Shown here: positions 8,103 through 16,761 of the stretch, one piece after another
Layout: the number at the start of each line of letters is the position of its first letter
How positions within the stretch are numbered: the stretch's first letter is position 1
Assembly (NCBI GenBank): GCA_964621445.1
Contig: CAZUNO010000007.1
Coordinates: 1 to 64,000 of the forward strand
Origin: CAZUNO01 sp964621445 [NCBI: Candidatus Hadarchaeota archaeon]
Lineage (GTDB): Archaea; CAYQAE01; CAYVLA01
Length of the DNA stretch: 64,000 nucleotides
Direction of reading: 5' to 3'
Translations under genes and position numbers: made by a program
The notes under the pieces: model-generated
Database searches by the model: none
Told to the model about the DNA's origin: nothing
What the model saw: only the letters and a program-made list of their open reading frames with translations

Positions 8103-8448
8103 GGCCGAAGGACGGGGAGATATGTCCTTTGCGGTCGAGAAAAGGATCAACGAAATATCGGCAGAGTCCCCATGCATAAGTACAATCGGCACCGTTATAT
8201 CCAGGAATAGCGAAGAGTCATCGATGGTCCTTGATGACGGAACGGGGCAGATAACGGTTAATGTGAACTCCCTACCACAACTCGGATCGCTAATTAGAAT
8301 AATTGCCATGCCTTTTGTCAGCGATGACCAGGTCATGCTGGACGCCATGATAATACAGGATTTCACCGGCTTCGAGGTTGACCTTTACAGGGAAATATTG
8401 CAGATGGAGGAACGAATATTCAGTCAAGACGAAGATTACCATCGGTAA
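8092..8448 (+). CDS. Small OB-fold protein of the RPA operon
   Basis: 118 residues. The core VISRNSEESSMVLDDGTGQITVN resembles an OB fold of the RPA2/Stn1 type (strand, turn, DDGTG loop, strand), so it is probably the small RPA subunit. The TTG at 8092 overlaps the RPA gene and has GGAGG 12 nt upstream; the ATG at 8122, with GGGGAG very close, is an alternative that would trim 10 residues. The function is inferred mainly from operon position and the OB-like pattern. Confidence 0.72.
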   Translation: MSNEAEGRGDMSFAVEKRINEISAESPCISTIGTVISRNSEESSMVLDDGTGQITVNVNSLPQLGSLIRIIAMPFVSDDQVMLDAMIIQDFTGFEVDLYREILQMEERIFSQDEDYHR

Positions 8449-8450
8449 GA

Positions 8451-9143
8451 GTGCGTATAGAGTCAGTCCTGAGGTCAGAGTTCATGGGCAGCGAGGGCGA
8501 TTTCGAGCCAAACTATGCCCTGATGCCCAATGGGATCAGAGTTCACCGGGTAAAGGTAGTTGGTACGGTGCGTTCGAACCCCCTGGTCGGGAACGAGGGA
8601 ACTTACGCCAGGTTCCCCCTCGACGACTCGACCGGCCTGATATGGATCTCCGGCTTCCGTGAAATGGTGGATAGGATAGGAGACCTGGAGCGGGGTCAAA
8701 TGGTCCAGGTGGTGGCAACGGTGAATGAGTACAGGGGAGATCTTGAACTTATTGCTGAGTGTATTCGTAACATCGATCCTAACTTCTGGCTTCTTCACCG
8801 GGCCGAGGTCCTGAGAGGCGAACTCGAATCCCGCAGGGAATACAGAGATGCCCAGGCACTTTCCATCCACGAGGAGAACGTTCAGGAAGCCAGGGAGACG
8901 GCAAGGGAGATAGGAATGGAGACCGAGGTTCCGGATCAGGAAGAGGATGATGAAGAGGATCTCTCGGGGGATATCCTGGACTTCCTAGAACGGAACGACC
9001 AGGGCCAGGGAGTCCCTCTCGAGGACATCGTTGCTAACTTCAGGGACTCCCATTCGAGTCAAGAGATCGAGTCCGGCCTTATCGACCTGATGGATGAAGG
9101 GGACGTATACGAACCCACGGTCGGCAGATACGCGGTGATATGA
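8451..9143 (+). CDS. RPA-associated OB-fold protein with C-terminal winged-helix-like domain
   Basis: 230 residues, GTG start, 2 bp after the preceding stop. The N-terminal 115 residues form an OB fold (VHRVKVVGTVRSNPLVG, YARFPLDDSTGLIWISGF, GQMVQVVATVNEYRGD). A charged acidic linker near 165-180 (DQEEDDEEDLSG) leads to a C-terminal segment that looks like a winged helix (ILDFLERNDQGQGVPLEDIV, IESGLIDLMDEGDVYEPTVGRYAVI). This matches RPA-associated and RPA32-like proteins, where the C-terminal winged helix recruits repair partners. It is the third gene of the operon. Confidence 0.8.
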   Translation: MRIESVLRSEFMGSEGDFEPNYALMPNGIRVHRVKVVGTVRSNPLVGNEGTYARFPLDDSTGLIWISGFREMVDRIGDLERGQMVQVVATVNEYRGDLELIAECIRNIDPNFWLLHRAEVLRGELESRREYRDAQALSIHEENVQEARETAREIGMETEVPDQEEDDEEDLSGDILDFLERNDQGQGVPLEDIVANFRDSHSSQEIESGLIDLMDEGDVYEPTVGRYAVI

Positions 9144-9206
9144 GGTTTAGGAAGTCACCTTTCGGAGGGAGAGATTTAATAGAAAAAATGGGAGTTGGAT
9201 AGGCAG

Positions 9207-9446
9207 ATGGGGAAAGCTGAGGCCTTCGTTCTAATCTCGGTTGAGATCGGCAAGGCATCGGAGGTCAGAGAGAGGCTTCTGATGATAGATGCCGTTAAGG
9301 AAGTATACTGTGTCATGGGTCCCTATGACATAATTTGCAGGTTGCAGGGGGAATCTTCCGACGAGATACCGAGGATGGTGCTAAATTCGATACATCCCGT
9401 GGAGGGAGTGGTGGACACCATGACCGCAACCGTATTCACTCCGTAA
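9207..9446 (+). CDS. Stand-alone Lrp/AsnC effector-binding (RAM) domain
   Basis: 79 residues matching the C-terminal RAM domain of Lrp/AsnC regulators (AFVLISVEIGKASEVRERLLMIDAVKEVYCVMGPYD is split across strands 1-2), without any DNA-binding domain. Such proteins bind amino acids and assemble as dimers or octamers. The ATG at 9207 is chosen; a TTG at 9195 is possible. An AT-rich box at 9171-9180 (GATTTAATAG) lies about 30 bp upstream, so the transcript may be nearly leaderless. Confidence 0.85.
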   Translation: MGKAEAFVLISVEIGKASEVRERLLMIDAVKEVYCVMGPYDIICRLQGESSDEIPRMVLNSIHPVEGVVDTMTATVFTP

Positions 9447-9463
9447 ATAGAGGTTAATCATAG

Positions 9464-9709
9464 ATGACCTACAGAGTATTTGCCTGTGAGAGCTGTCCCA
9501 CGGAAGTTGGTGTTGAAAAGAAGATCAAGAAGAGACCCATAGCCTGCCCGAAGTGCAGGGGCATGATATCTCTAGATAGGGAGGAGGATGAAGTTGAGGG
9601 GGAGGAGTATACATGTCCGAACTGCGAGAGATCGTTCACCTGTAACCAGGAACCATACAAGTGTCCCTTCTGCGATCATAGCTTTTCGGACAGTTACGAA
9701 TACTTCTAA
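9464..9709 (+). CDS. Small double zinc-ribbon protein
   Basis: 81 residues with three CxxC-type knuckles: CESC near residue 8, CPKC near 28, CPNC near 51 and CPFC near 68. Two zinc sites are therefore likely. An acidic linker (DREEDEVEGEE) separates the halves. I cannot name a function; proteins like this act as transcription or RNA-binding accessories in archaea. It ends just before the hairpin terminator shared with the convergent thermosome gene. Confidence 0.7.
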   Translation: MTYRVFACESCPTEVGVEKKIKKRPIACPKCRGMISLDREEDEVEGEEYTCPNCERSFTCNQEPYKCPFCDHSFSDSYEYF

Positions 9710-9742
9710 AAAAGAAAGAAAAATGTGGGCTTTCGCCCACAT
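9708..9742 (-). terminator. Hairpin terminator between the zinc-ribbon and thermosome genes
   Basis: Perfect 8-bp stem ATGTGGGC-TTTC-GCCCACAT at 9723-9742. On the minus strand it is followed by a T-rich tract (TTTTTCTTTCTTTTTTA), the right order to end the thermosome transcript. The same stem could also end the convergent plus-strand gene. Confidence 0.65.
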
Positions 9743-9769
9743 CATCAATTATTTTCTAGGCGACTGACT

Positions 9770-11470
9770 TCACATCATTCCGGGCATTCCGCCGCCCATA
9801 CCGGGGGGCATTCCGCCCATTCCACCCATTCCACCCATTCCGGGTGCTCCTCCTGGAGGTCCGGCTGGTGGCTCTCCTCCTCCTCCGATTTCCTTGGCGG
9901 AGATCACATCATCGATCCGGAGGATCATGTTTGTAGCTTCAACGGCGGACTTCAGGATCTGGCGGTTCACGTTCAGAGGTTCGACAACCCCGAGCTCGTA
10001 CATGTCGGCTATCTCACCGTTGTACACGTCTATGCCCATCGATGAACCCTCGGTCTCGTTCTTGGCCAGGACCTCCTGAACCATGTCAATGGGGTCCAGA
10101 CCGGCATTCTCTGCCAGGCTCTTGGGCACTATCTTCAGAGCATTCGCGAAGGCGGATACTGCAAGGCTCTCCTTGCCTCCCTTGGTAGAGGCGAATTTTG
10201 CCAGTGCACGGGATAGGGCGGTCTCAACTGCTCCTCCACCGGGTAGAATCTTGGTATCCTCGAGGGTCGATCCAACTACGCATACCGCATCGTGTAGGGC
10301 ACGCTCTATCTCGTCCACGACATGCTCGGTACCGCCGCGGATTAGCAGGGACACCGCCTTGGGGTTCTTACACTTCTCTATGAAGATCATCTCGTCCCCG
10401 GAGATCTTTATCTCCTCGACCATACCTGCTGCACCCAGGTCATCGGCGCTCAGATCATTAAGGTTGCTGACTATCCTTGCTCCGGTCGCCCTGGCAAGTT
10501 TCTTCATGTCGCTCTTCTTGACCCTTCTGGCGGCCATGATTCCTTCCTTGGACATGTAGTGCTGGGCGAGGTCATCTATGCCCTTCTGGCAGAAGACCAC
10601 CTTTGCCCCAATTTCCTTGAACTTCTCGACCATTTCCTTGAGCATATGCTCCTCTTCGCCCAGGAAGTCCTTCAGTTGGTCGGGGGTTGTTATCTTGATC
10701 TCGGCATCGGTCTCCGTTTCCTGGATCTCCAACTTCGAGTCAATGAGGGCTATCTTGGCGTCCTCAATGGATCTAGGCATAGCGGGGTGGACCACTTCCT
10801 TGTCGATTATTGTCCCTTCGATAAGTTCCGACTGGGTAACTCCAGCACCCTGCTTCTTGACCATGTTTATGTGATCTATGTTTACGGTAACTCCGCCGTC
10901 GGAATCCTCTGCAACATGCCTCACCGCATCAACGGCCATTTCTGCCAGACGATCTCTGGCTGCATCGGCGGCCTTTCCGGTCATCGATGTTTTGGCTATA
11001 TTTTGCAGGGTCTCCACGTCATCGGGGTCTATGTCCTTAGCCATCTTGTCCAGTTCTTCCAGTGCCTTCTTCGAAGCTTCCCGATAGGCGTTCACGATCA
11101 CCGTGGGGTGGACGTCCTGATCCATGAGCTCCTCGGCCTTCTTGAGAAGCTCGCCGGCCATTACCACGGCGGTTGTGGTACCGTCACCGACCTCTTCATC
11201 CTGGGTGTTGGCTATTTCCACGATCATCTTGGCCGCTGGGTGCTCTACATCCATCTCGTCTAGGATGGTAGCTCCATCGTTGGTAACGACGATGTCTCCC
11301 AGGTTGTCAACGAGCATTTTGTCCATGCCCCTAGGCCCAAGAGTGGTCCGTACGGCCTCCGCAATTACCTTGGCCGCCATCAAGTTGTTTGACTTGGCGT
11401 CACGACCTCGTTTCCTTTCGGATCCTTCCTTTAGGATTAGAACCGGTGTACCTCCAAGTTGTGCTCCCAA
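9770..11470 (-). CDS. ths: Thermosome subunit (group II chaperonin)
   Basis: 566-residue subunit of the archaeal cytosolic ATP-dependent folding chaperonin. Near the N-terminus are [14 protein letters not shown] and VTNDGATIL, then [15 protein letters not shown] with the catalytic aspartate region, and later GGGAVE and the ending GGM repeats ([20 protein letters not shown]). Full length. The start is TTG ([15 protein letters not shown]) with AAGGTGA 8 nt upstream. It is monocistronic, with its own TATA box and terminator. Only one subunit gene is seen in this window; paralogues may lie elsewhere. Confidence 0.97.
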   Translation of the reverse strand: MGAQLGGTPVLILKEGSERKRGRDAKSNNLMAAKVIAEAVRTTLGPRGMDKMLVDNLGDIVVTNDGATILDEMDVEHPAAKMIVEIANTQDEEVGDGTTTAVVMAGELLKKAEELMDQDVHPTVIVNAYREASKKALEELDKMAKDIDPDDVETLQNIAKTSMTGKAADAARDRLAEMAVDAVRHVAEDSDGGVTVNIDHINMVKKQGAGVTQSELIEGTIIDKEVVHPAMPRSIEDAKIALIDSKLEIQETETDAEIKITTPDQLKDFLGEEEHMLKEMVEKFKEIGAKVVFCQKGIDDLAQHYMSKEGIMAARRVKKSDMKKLARATGARIVSNLNDLSADDLGAAGMVEEIKISGDEMIFIEKCKNPKAVSLLIRGGTEHVVDEIERALHDAVCVVGSTLEDTKILPGGGAVETALSRALAKFASTKGGKESLAVSAFANALKIVPKSLAENAGLDPIDMVQEVLAKNETEGSSMGIDVYNGEIADMYELGVVEPLNVNRQILKSAVEATNMILRIDDVISAKEIGGGGEPPAGPPGGAPGMGGMGGMGGMPPGMGGGMPGMM

Positions 11471-11504
11471 AATTATTCACCTTATTTCCTATATGTTTTA
11501 TCGG

Positions 11505-11516
11505 TTATATATAAAA
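11505..11516 (-). promoter_or_regulatory. Thermosome promoter TATA box
   Basis: TTTTATATATAA on the minus strand, 35-46 bp upstream of the TTG start, is a near-consensus archaeal box A and the strongest in the window. It fits a highly expressed gene and leaves room for the AAGGTGA ribosome site in a short leader. Confidence 0.7.
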
Positions 11517-11560
11517 CTTTTCAATTCGCTCGGGGAGAAGAAAATTACTCGTCAGCAGTA

Positions 11561-12184
11561 TTATCCTTTCCCTATGCCGGAGCCCCAGCCACCGATCTCA
11601 AAGGCCTCTATTCTACCTGACTGGACCATATCTTCCAGAACTTCCCTGTTTTGTGCTGGGATAAGGACCAGGGTCCGTTCCCCTATCTGGTCAATTATAA
11701 CGGCATTCAGATCCAAAGCAACATCCTGCAGTTCGCGCTCGGAAACCGTTATGGCGGCCAGAAAGTGACTGGAATATACGGTGGTTTTTTCCTGATCCGG
11801 ATGGGAGGTTACCACTTTCTCCTCGCCAATGGATATTGAAGTGGAGTCCCGCTTTACGAAGGTGGGGACCTGCTCAACGGGGGTATCGTTGTAGGGAGGT
11901 ATCCAATCACCGCCCTGGAGGGGTGCCTCCTTGGTGCTCTCCAGCCCCCGTCCTTGGTCCGCGGTTATGGATTCGAAAAGGTTGGACCCTTCCTCGGTTC
12001 CCGTGCCCGACCGAGCATCCCAGGACATTTTCCGGGACTCCGGGATCCGGTAGAGCTCTAGTGAGATCAGGGAATGTGAGACTGCGGCGAATACACCAAG
12101 AATTATTACCGCGATTACCAGTTTGTCCAAAAGACGCACCTGAGATGATATTAGAGCTAAATTAGGGTTGTTGGAACAATTCAT
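11561..12184 (-). CDS. Hypothetical membrane-anchored extracellular protein
   Basis: 207 residues with one transmembrane segment (about 20-42, [21 protein letters not shown]), a low-complexity polar stretch, and a C-terminal alpha/beta-like region (about 130-207) with [23 protein letters not shown]. No family recognised. A GTG near residue 16 is an alternative start. It lies between the thermosome promoter and the ribosomal operon, and has no obvious functional link to either. Confidence 0.55.
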   Translation of the reverse strand: MNCSNNPNLALISSQVRLLDKLVIAVIILGVFAAVSHSLISLELYRIPESRKMSWDARSGTGTEEGSNLFESITADQGRGLESTKEAPLQGGDWIPPYNDTPVEQVPTFVKRDSTSISIGEEKVVTSHPDQEKTTVYSSHFLAAITVSERELQDVALDLNAVIIDQIGERTLVLIPAQNREVLEDMVQSGRIEAFEIGGWGSGIGKG

Positions 12185-12264
12185 ATATGTATGCTGAAAC
12201 GGTTTTCGGCCGCCTTATCGTCCGAATCTTCCGGCCTTTGGTTCAAATGGACCCGGTTTGAGAT

Positions 12265-12274
12265 AATATTTAAG
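12265..12274 (+). promoter_or_regulatory. TATA-like box for the L18e-L13-S9-rpoN operon
   Basis: AATATTTAAG, about 80 bp upstream of the L18e start, predicts transcription beginning near 12295 and hence a leader of about 58 nt that begins with the hairpin at 12301-12318. Confidence 0.55.
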
Positions 12275-12300
12275 AAAAACGCTGCGCCCTTCATACCAAG

Positions 12301-12318
12301 GTGCGCCGGTACGCGCAC
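12301..12318 (+). promoter_or_regulatory. Leader hairpin of the ribosomal protein operon
   Basis: Perfect 6-bp G+C-rich stem GTGCGC-CGGTAC-GCGCAC, placed right at the predicted 5' end of the operon mRNA. It could be a ribosomal-protein binding site for feedback control or simply protect the 5' end; its role is inferred only. Confidence 0.4.
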
Positions 12319-12352
12319 GGGTTTTGTTCATTTCTCGCCTCGGGGAATATCT

Positions 12353-12715
12353 TTGAAGAACAGACAGAAGACGAATCCGATCACCAATAGCCTAATCGAA
12401 TCCTTCAGGCGTCTTTCATATAAAGAGGGCGTCAATATCTGGAAGGATATCGCGAATAGGCTTTCAAAGAGCACTAGGACGATGGCTGAGGTGAATGTCG
12501 GTTCCCTTTCCCTGCATACTGAGGCCGATGAGGTAATTGCCGTGCCCGGGAAGGTCCTGGGATTCGGTTATCTAGATCATCCGCTGACCGTGGCTGGTAT
12601 GGGGTTTACCGAGAAGGCGAGGAGGAAGATCCAGGATGCTGGAGGAGAATGCATAACTCTAATGGATCTTGCAGACAAATACCCGGATGGCTCGGGCATC
12701 AGAATTATGGCCTGA
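12353..12715 (+). CDS. rpl18e: Large-subunit ribosomal protein L18e (eL18)
   Basis: 120-residue eL18. It begins LKNRQKTNPITNSLIESFRR and continues WKDIANRLSKSTRT and VAVPGKVLGFG-like VIAVPGKVLGFGYL, all typical. The TTG start at 12353 matches the archaeal family N-terminus (basic KTNP motif); the reading frame stays open 54 codons upstream, but that part is not L18e-like and overlaps the promoter and leader hairpin. First gene of the classical archaeal cluster L18e-L13-S9-rpoN. Confidence 0.92.
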   Translation: MKNRQKTNPITNSLIESFRRLSYKEGVNIWKDIANRLSKSTRTMAEVNVGSLSLHTEADEVIAVPGKVLGFGYLDHPLTVAGMGFTEKARRKIQDAGGECITLMDLADKYPDGSGIRIMA

Positions 12716-12724
12716 GGAAGAAAA

Positions 12725-13165
12725 ATGATCGTAGTAGACGCAACCGATCAGATTCTTGGTAGAATGGCTTCAAAGGTGGCCAAGCTACTAATGGAAGGAG
12801 AATCAATAACCGTAGTTAATTCGGAAAAGGCGGTAATCACCGGTAATTCCAAGAGAACCATCGAGAAGTACAGGAAGAGGTACGACCTGTCGCGGGCGGT
12901 GAATCCAAGGAAGGGGCCCTTTTACCCTCGGATGCCTGATAGAATAATGAGCCGGACCATCAGGGGAATGTTGCCCTGGAGCAAATCCAAGGGGAAGGAG
13001 GCGTTCCGGAGACTACGCGTTTATCGTGGCATGCCAGATTCGCTAAAGGATTCTGAATTTACCACATTTGATGAAGCAGCTGCGGACCGTCTGAAAACTA
13101 GGAAATTCATTACGGTACAGGATATAGCAAATGAACTTGGAGCGAATAAGGGGATGGCAAGTTGA
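12725..13165 (+). CDS. rpl13: Large-subunit ribosomal protein L13 (uL13)
   Basis: 146-residue uL13 of the 50S subunit. It starts MIVVDATDQILGRMASKVAK, with VNSEKAVITGN and the basic RMPDRIMSRTIRGMLPW segment. GAGGAAG sits 6-8 nt upstream of the ATG, which is 9 bp after L18e. It overlaps S9 by 4 bp (TTGA), pointing to translational coupling. Confidence 0.95.
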   Translation: MIVVDATDQILGRMASKVAKLLMEGESITVVNSEKAVITGNSKRTIEKYRKRYDLSRAVNPRKGPFYPRMPDRIMSRTIRGMLPWSKSKGKEAFRRLRVYRGMPDSLKDSEFTTFDEAAADRLKTRKFITVQDIANELGANKGMAS

Positions 13166-13566
13166 GAGATATCCCGGTAACTGTTTCGGCAAAGATTAAG
13201 AGAGCGATTGCTAGGGCAACGATCAAGCAGGGCGATGGTGGTCTCAGGATAAACCGTGTCCCTTTAGACGTGTTTGGAACGGAGCTTTGTAGACTGAGGG
13301 TCAAGGAGGTCCTAGCCCTTGCTGGAGAGCTGACCGAGGATGTGGATATAAAGATCCGCGTCGAGGGAGGAGGAATAGCGGGTCAGACAAGCGCCATCCG
13401 AACCAGCATAGCCAGGGGATTTGTACAGTGGACTGGAGACCCGGATCTGAGAAACGCCTTCCTAGAGTATGATCGATCCCTAATCAAGGGCGACGTTAGG
13501 AGGAAGGAGGCTAAGAAACCGGGTCGAAGGAGAGCCAGGGCCAGGAAGCAAAAGAGTTACAGGTGA
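13162..13566 (+). CDS. rps9: Small-subunit ribosomal protein S9 (uS9)
   Basis: 134-residue uS9. It has [25 protein letters not shown] and the invariant basic C-terminus ending KQKSYR, which reaches the P-site tRNA. The TTG start overlaps the L13 stop as TTGA. No ATG fits, so this is one of the better-supported TTG starts of the window. Confidence 0.95.
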   Translation: MRDIPVTVSAKIKRAIARATIKQGDGGLRINRVPLDVFGTELCRLRVKEVLALAGELTEDVDIKIRVEGGGIAGQTSAIRTSIARGFVQWTGDPDLRNAFLEYDRSLIKGDVRRKEAKKPGRRRARARKQKSYR

Positions 13567-13573
13567 TTGGGTC

Positions 13574-13777
13574 ATGATCATTCCTATAAGATGCTTTACA
13601 TGCGGCAAATTACTCGGGGATAAGTACGAGGTCTTCAAGGACCGCGTGGAAGAGGGTGAGAAACCCGGGGAGGTACTGGACGACCTGGGGATAACCCGCT
13701 ATTGTTGCAGGCGAATGATAGTTTCACACGTGGATGTGCTAGAGGAAGTCATCAAATACAAAAAACCCTCGGCCTAG
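13574..13777 (+). CDS. rpoN: DNA-directed RNA polymerase subunit N (Rpb10)
   Basis: 67-residue archaeal Rpb10 homologue, a zinc-binding assembly subunit. The atypical site is complete: [12 protein letters not shown] near the N-terminus and the adjacent cysteine pair in RYCCRRM. Last gene of the ribosomal operon; it overlaps the convergent downstream gene by 4 bp. Confidence 0.95.
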   Translation: MIIPIRCFTCGKLLGDKYEVFKDRVEEGEKPGEVLDDLGITRYCCRRMIVSHVDVLEEVIKYKKPSA

Positions 13778-14109
13778 AATTCGTGAAACCTTCGGTCTGG
13801 AAGCGGACCGGTGTAGGGAGTAATTGAAACCCTCTCATCCTTTCTCAGGTTAAACACCTTCATTATCTGTGGGTCCAGGCCGATGGTCCCGATTTCAACC
13901 TCATCCTCAACGATCTTACCGATCAGGGTTCCGAGTTCAAAATTTAGCTGGATCCAGTCGCCGGGCTCCAGTCCAATTTTATGGATATCGTCGACGTTCA
14001 TCTTAACGATATCCCTCATGAATTCCTTTCTCGCCTTAAATGAGAAAACCTCTTTAGTTGATATTCCGGTCGAGCCCCCTTCCTGGATCTCCAAAGTCCC
14101 GTCACCCAT
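13774..14109 (-). CDS. Hypothetical small beta-barrel-like protein
   Basis: 111 residues. The pattern [24 protein letters not shown] followed by [25 protein letters not shown] is compatible with a double-psi or AbrB-like barrel (compare the N-domain of Cdc48-type ATPases), but I would not assign it. No signal peptide. It is convergent with rpoN, and the upstream region (14110-14125) is short, so it is probably a single gene. Confidence 0.55.
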   Translation of the reverse strand: MGDGTLEIQEGGSTGISTKEVFSFKARKEFMRDIVKMNVDDIHKIGLEPGDWIQLNFELGTLIGKIVEDEVEIGTIGLDPQIMKVFNLRKDERVSITPYTGPLPDRRFHEF

Positions 14110-14170
14110 GTTGTGATTTTGTCCTTACTTGGTAAAAAGACTTTGGGCCCATTAGGTTCCGTGACCATAA

Positions 14171-14932
14171 TCAGGCCAGGGTGCCCTGGTCCAGGACCTT
14201 TATTTCGTACAGGATGGACCTGAAGAGGTAGAGGCCAAAGGCACAGGCAACTATCAATGGAATCACAAACAGGGGACCAGGCAGGAAGGTGTCTCCAAGG
14301 GCGGCGAATAGGAAGATTGCGAAATTGAACAGCGCGTGGTATACCACGGCCATGGCATATCTAGTTACCCAGAATCCCCCCAGGATCTTCTGGGTGGAGA
14401 TACCGGAACCCGAGATCGCGCCCGTTGCCCCGTGAAGGGAGGCGGAGCCCAGGGACCTGACTATGATTAAAAGACTAAGGGAAGAAAGGCTTGCCGTGGC
14501 CATGGGTACGCTGGCCTCCTTCCAGGAAATGAAGAAATACATCACGTTCTCGGTGGCGGCGAATCCGAACCCGGCTGCTGCCCCGTAAACCAGACCGTCC
14601 TCGATCTCGCTGAAATAGGGCTTGTCCTTGATCATCAGGACCGGGAGTGCCTTGGTAAATTCCTCGAAAATGGGTGCCAGAACAACGATACCAACCAGGA
14701 AGGTGCCTCCGGGAACGCCCTTGGTGAGAGAGCTATACAGTTCGATTACCTGCTCCCCGGCGATTTCCAGGACCAGTGCTAAACCGGTGGAGACCACTGC
14801 TCCCAGGGCGAATATGAGTAGAATGCGACGAAATGGGGCTCTGTCCGTTAATTCCGAATGCCTGACCCACAGAACGTAGAAGAGGCAGGGTATGAACCCC
14901 ATCAATACCAGTGCTATCTCTTCTTGGACCAT
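14171..14932 (-). CDS. PrsW-family intramembrane protease
   Basis: 253-residue polytopic membrane protein with about seven hydrophobic segments. It carries the PrsW signature: the glutamate pair in FEEFTKALPVL (about residues 90-91), FGFAATENVMYFF (about E128) and the C-terminal YHALFNF histidine (about 199). PrsW proteases in bacteria cleave anti-sigma factors; the archaeal substrate is unknown. It lies next to a membrane-anchored GATase-like protein (15008-16201), which could be a substrate, but this is speculation. Confidence 0.85.
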   Translation of the reverse strand: MVQEEIALVLMGFIPCLFYVLWVRHSELTDRAPFRRILLIFALGAVVSTGLALVLEIAGEQVIELYSSLTKGVPGGTFLVGIVVLAPIFEEFTKALPVLMIKDKPYFSEIEDGLVYGAAAGFGFAATENVMYFFISWKEASVPMATASLSSLSLLIIVRSLGSASLHGATGAISGSGISTQKILGGFWVTRYAMAVVYHALFNFAIFLFAALGDTFLPGPLFVIPLIVACAFGLYLFRSILYEIKVLDQGTLA

Positions 14933-15007
14933 ATTTTCGCCCCATGCCTATCGGATAAATATCTTCCGACCCCAATAGAAGTTTTGTGTGATGGGTTGGG
15001 TAGTGGT

Positions 15008-16201
15008 TCAATGGTCCGCCCTGGTGATTTCGACCTCTCTGTATAGGCGTCTCTTTATCATCAGGGTCCAGAGTATGAAACCACATACCAGGGCAGTGCC
15101 GCTTACCGCCATCCACTCCACCAGGTAAATCCAGAACAGCGCCCTCTCCTTCATCTCCACGAGCTCCTGGTCTAGCTTCTCGAATTCCCCCGAGATCTCG
15201 TCAAGGTGGGAGGAGCATTCCTCGTACTCCTGTTCGATGAAGCTTCTCTCGGCCTCCTTCTTCATCTGAACTATCTCGTCAAGGTGATCCTGGCCCGGGG
15301 TGACCTCTGCCCCGAACTCCTCCACGAATTCCATGAGGCTTACCGCCAGGGCTTTATTGACCTCGTAATCACTGAACCCATTCCGAATCTTGTGTATGAG
15401 CTGGGGGTTCTCGGGTATGTCCACCCCGGCCACCAGGTAGTTCATATTGGCCACGTAGTCCGGGTAGTAGTCCCATTTCATCACCGTTTGGCCCCATCCC
15501 GGGGTCCAGTCCGGTGTGTGTGCCAGTGAGGCCCCTTCCCCGTATTCCCAATAGATAAGAAGCGGATAATGTGGCTTTATCCCCGCTTCCAGAAGAATCT
15601 CCGATCCCTTTTTTGATTTCACTATGTTCATTCCGTGGAACATGGGCATTTTTTTCCAGGGTAGGGATTGGACGAAATCGTTATCCTCGGTACTAACCAC
15701 GGCCTTGAAATCCTTTCTGAAGGTCTTGCCCTTCATACAGATCACGGGAAGGGCGTCCTCGACCGGGGAATCACCCCAGCTGGGGTAGTTATCCCCGCCA
15801 AAGGCCTCTATTCCCCCCGCCATCATCATCCCGATGCCATCATCTTTCACGCCCCTTTCGAACCACTGAAGCTGCTTTAGCTCATAGAGGTCACGGTTGG
15901 TGTCGCTAAGGATGATTATGTCGTGGTTATCCGCGAATTCGTCATAGGTTCTGGGCATGTATACCCGCATGAACTGCTTCAGCTCCCGTGGCCTATAGGT
16001 GCCTATATGGGCATAGGTTGCGGGGATGGGGGTTCCAATAAAGGAGGGTTCCGCTTCTATATGGAAGAAGGGAGTAGGGCCCCAGGCATCTCCTATGTAG
16101 AGTACCCTGATCCTTCCCGTCTCCGGGTCTCGTCTCGGTTCCCGGCCGGTGCCGGAGGAAATCAAGATGAAGATGATGACCAGAAGGAGGAATCTTTTCA
16201 T
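15008..16201 (-). CDS. Secreted, membrane-anchored GATase1-like protein, paralogue A
   Basis: 397 residues from the ATG at 16201. Signal peptide KRFLLLVIIFILISS (2-18); GATase1-like domain starting RIRVLYIGDAWGP; shared family motif MRVYMPR; then IIILSD, MMMAGGIEAFGG and a SWGDSPVEDALPV core like that of Pfam 'GATase1_like' proteins. No cysteine nucleophile is visible at the elbow. A coiled-coil region (about 300-360) leads to a C-terminal transmembrane helix (EWMAVSGTALVCGFILWTLM) and a basic tail KRRLYREVEITR. The reading frame is open to 16384 but that part is not family-like. The start probably is leaderless, with the box at 16224-16235. Confidence 0.8.
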   Translation of the reverse strand: MKRFLLLVIIFILISSGTGREPRRDPETGRIRVLYIGDAWGPTPFFHIEAEPSFIGTPIPATYAHIGTYRPRELKQFMRVYMPRTYDEFADNHDIIILSDTNRDLYELKQLQWFERGVKDDGIGMMMAGGIEAFGGDNYPSWGDSPVEDALPVICMKGKTFRKDFKAVVSTEDNDFVQSLPWKKMPMFHGMNIVKSKKGSEILLEAGIKPHYPLLIYWEYGEGASLAHTPDWTPGWGQTVMKWDYYPDYVANMNYLVAGVDIPENPQLIHKIRNGFSDYEVNKALAVSLMEFVEEFGAEVTPGQDHLDEIVQMKKEAERSFIEQEYEECSSHLDEISGEFEKLDQELVEMKERALFWIYLVEWMAVSGTALVCGFILWTLMIKRRLYREVEITRADH

Positions 16202-16223
16202 CCGAGGAGATAGGGAAGACGGA

Positions 16224-16235
16224 TCTTTAATAATG
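16224..16235. promoter_or_regulatory. AT-rich box that may serve two divergent leaderless genes
   Basis: TCTTTAATAATG lies 23-34 bp from the minus-strand start at 16201 and 22-33 bp from the plus-strand start at 16257. One central box could thus direct transcription both ways; no other AT-rich box lies at the right distance for either gene. Confidence 0.5.
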
Positions 16236-16256
16236 TAGGGAATTATTTTCGTCGGG

Positions 16257-16760
16257 TTGAATATCTTGAATATCAGGTCATACCGTGAAGAGGACCTTAA
16301 TCGGATGGAGGACATTGCCCGCAGGGCGTTCGTGGGCCTCGGCCTCGCTCGTTTTGCCATAGATTCAAAGCTGGACCCGGACAAGGTCTCCGAGTACTAC
16401 GCCGATGAAATCGCTGGATATGCAGCGAGGGTTGAATCGGGGGAAGAGGATATGGGGATACTGGTGGCGGAGGATGAGGGCGCGATAGCCGGACACATAG
16501 TTCTGGAGTTTGATAGGAAGAGGACCCAGCAGTTCGGGATAGAGTGGGGCAGGCTCGTATCGCTTGCAGTGGATCCCGATAAGCAGGGACGAGGGACGGG
16601 TAAGGAGCTCGTCTCAGCGGGCCTCGACTGGCTGTCCTCCAGGGGAGTTAGGTATGTCGAGGTATCCACCGATCAAAATAATATAGCCGCCCAGAGGGTT
16701 TACGAGGACAACGGCTTTCGGGCCATATATTCAGGGATCTCCCTTTCGAGGAAACTTTGA
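16257..16760 (+). CDS. GNAT-family N-acetyltransferase (RimI-like)
   Basis: 167 residues with the GNAT fold. The acetyl-CoA pyrophosphate loop is seen in LAVDPDKQGRGTGKELV (Q/R-x-x-G-x-G/A type), followed by VSTDQNNIAAQRVYEDNGF. This last motif is typical of RimI-like acetyltransferases that modify protein N-termini or lysines; the substrate is unknown. Start TTG at 16257 with a second TTG at 16266. It ends 1 bp before the convergent tyrS stop. Confidence 0.85.
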   Translation: MNILNIRSYREEDLNRMEDIARRAFVGLGLARFAIDSKLDPDKVSEYYADEIAGYAARVESGEEDMGILVAEDEGAIAGHIVLEFDRKRTQQFGIEWGRLVSLAVDPDKQGRGTGKELVSAGLDWLSSRGVRYVEVSTDQNNIAAQRVYEDNGFRAIYSGISLSRKL

Positions 16761-16761
16761 C

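Noticed and set aside
10559-11263. 234-codon open frame opposite the thermosome gene
   Set aside because: It is a shadow of the thermosome codons; no ribosome site and no recognisable protein.
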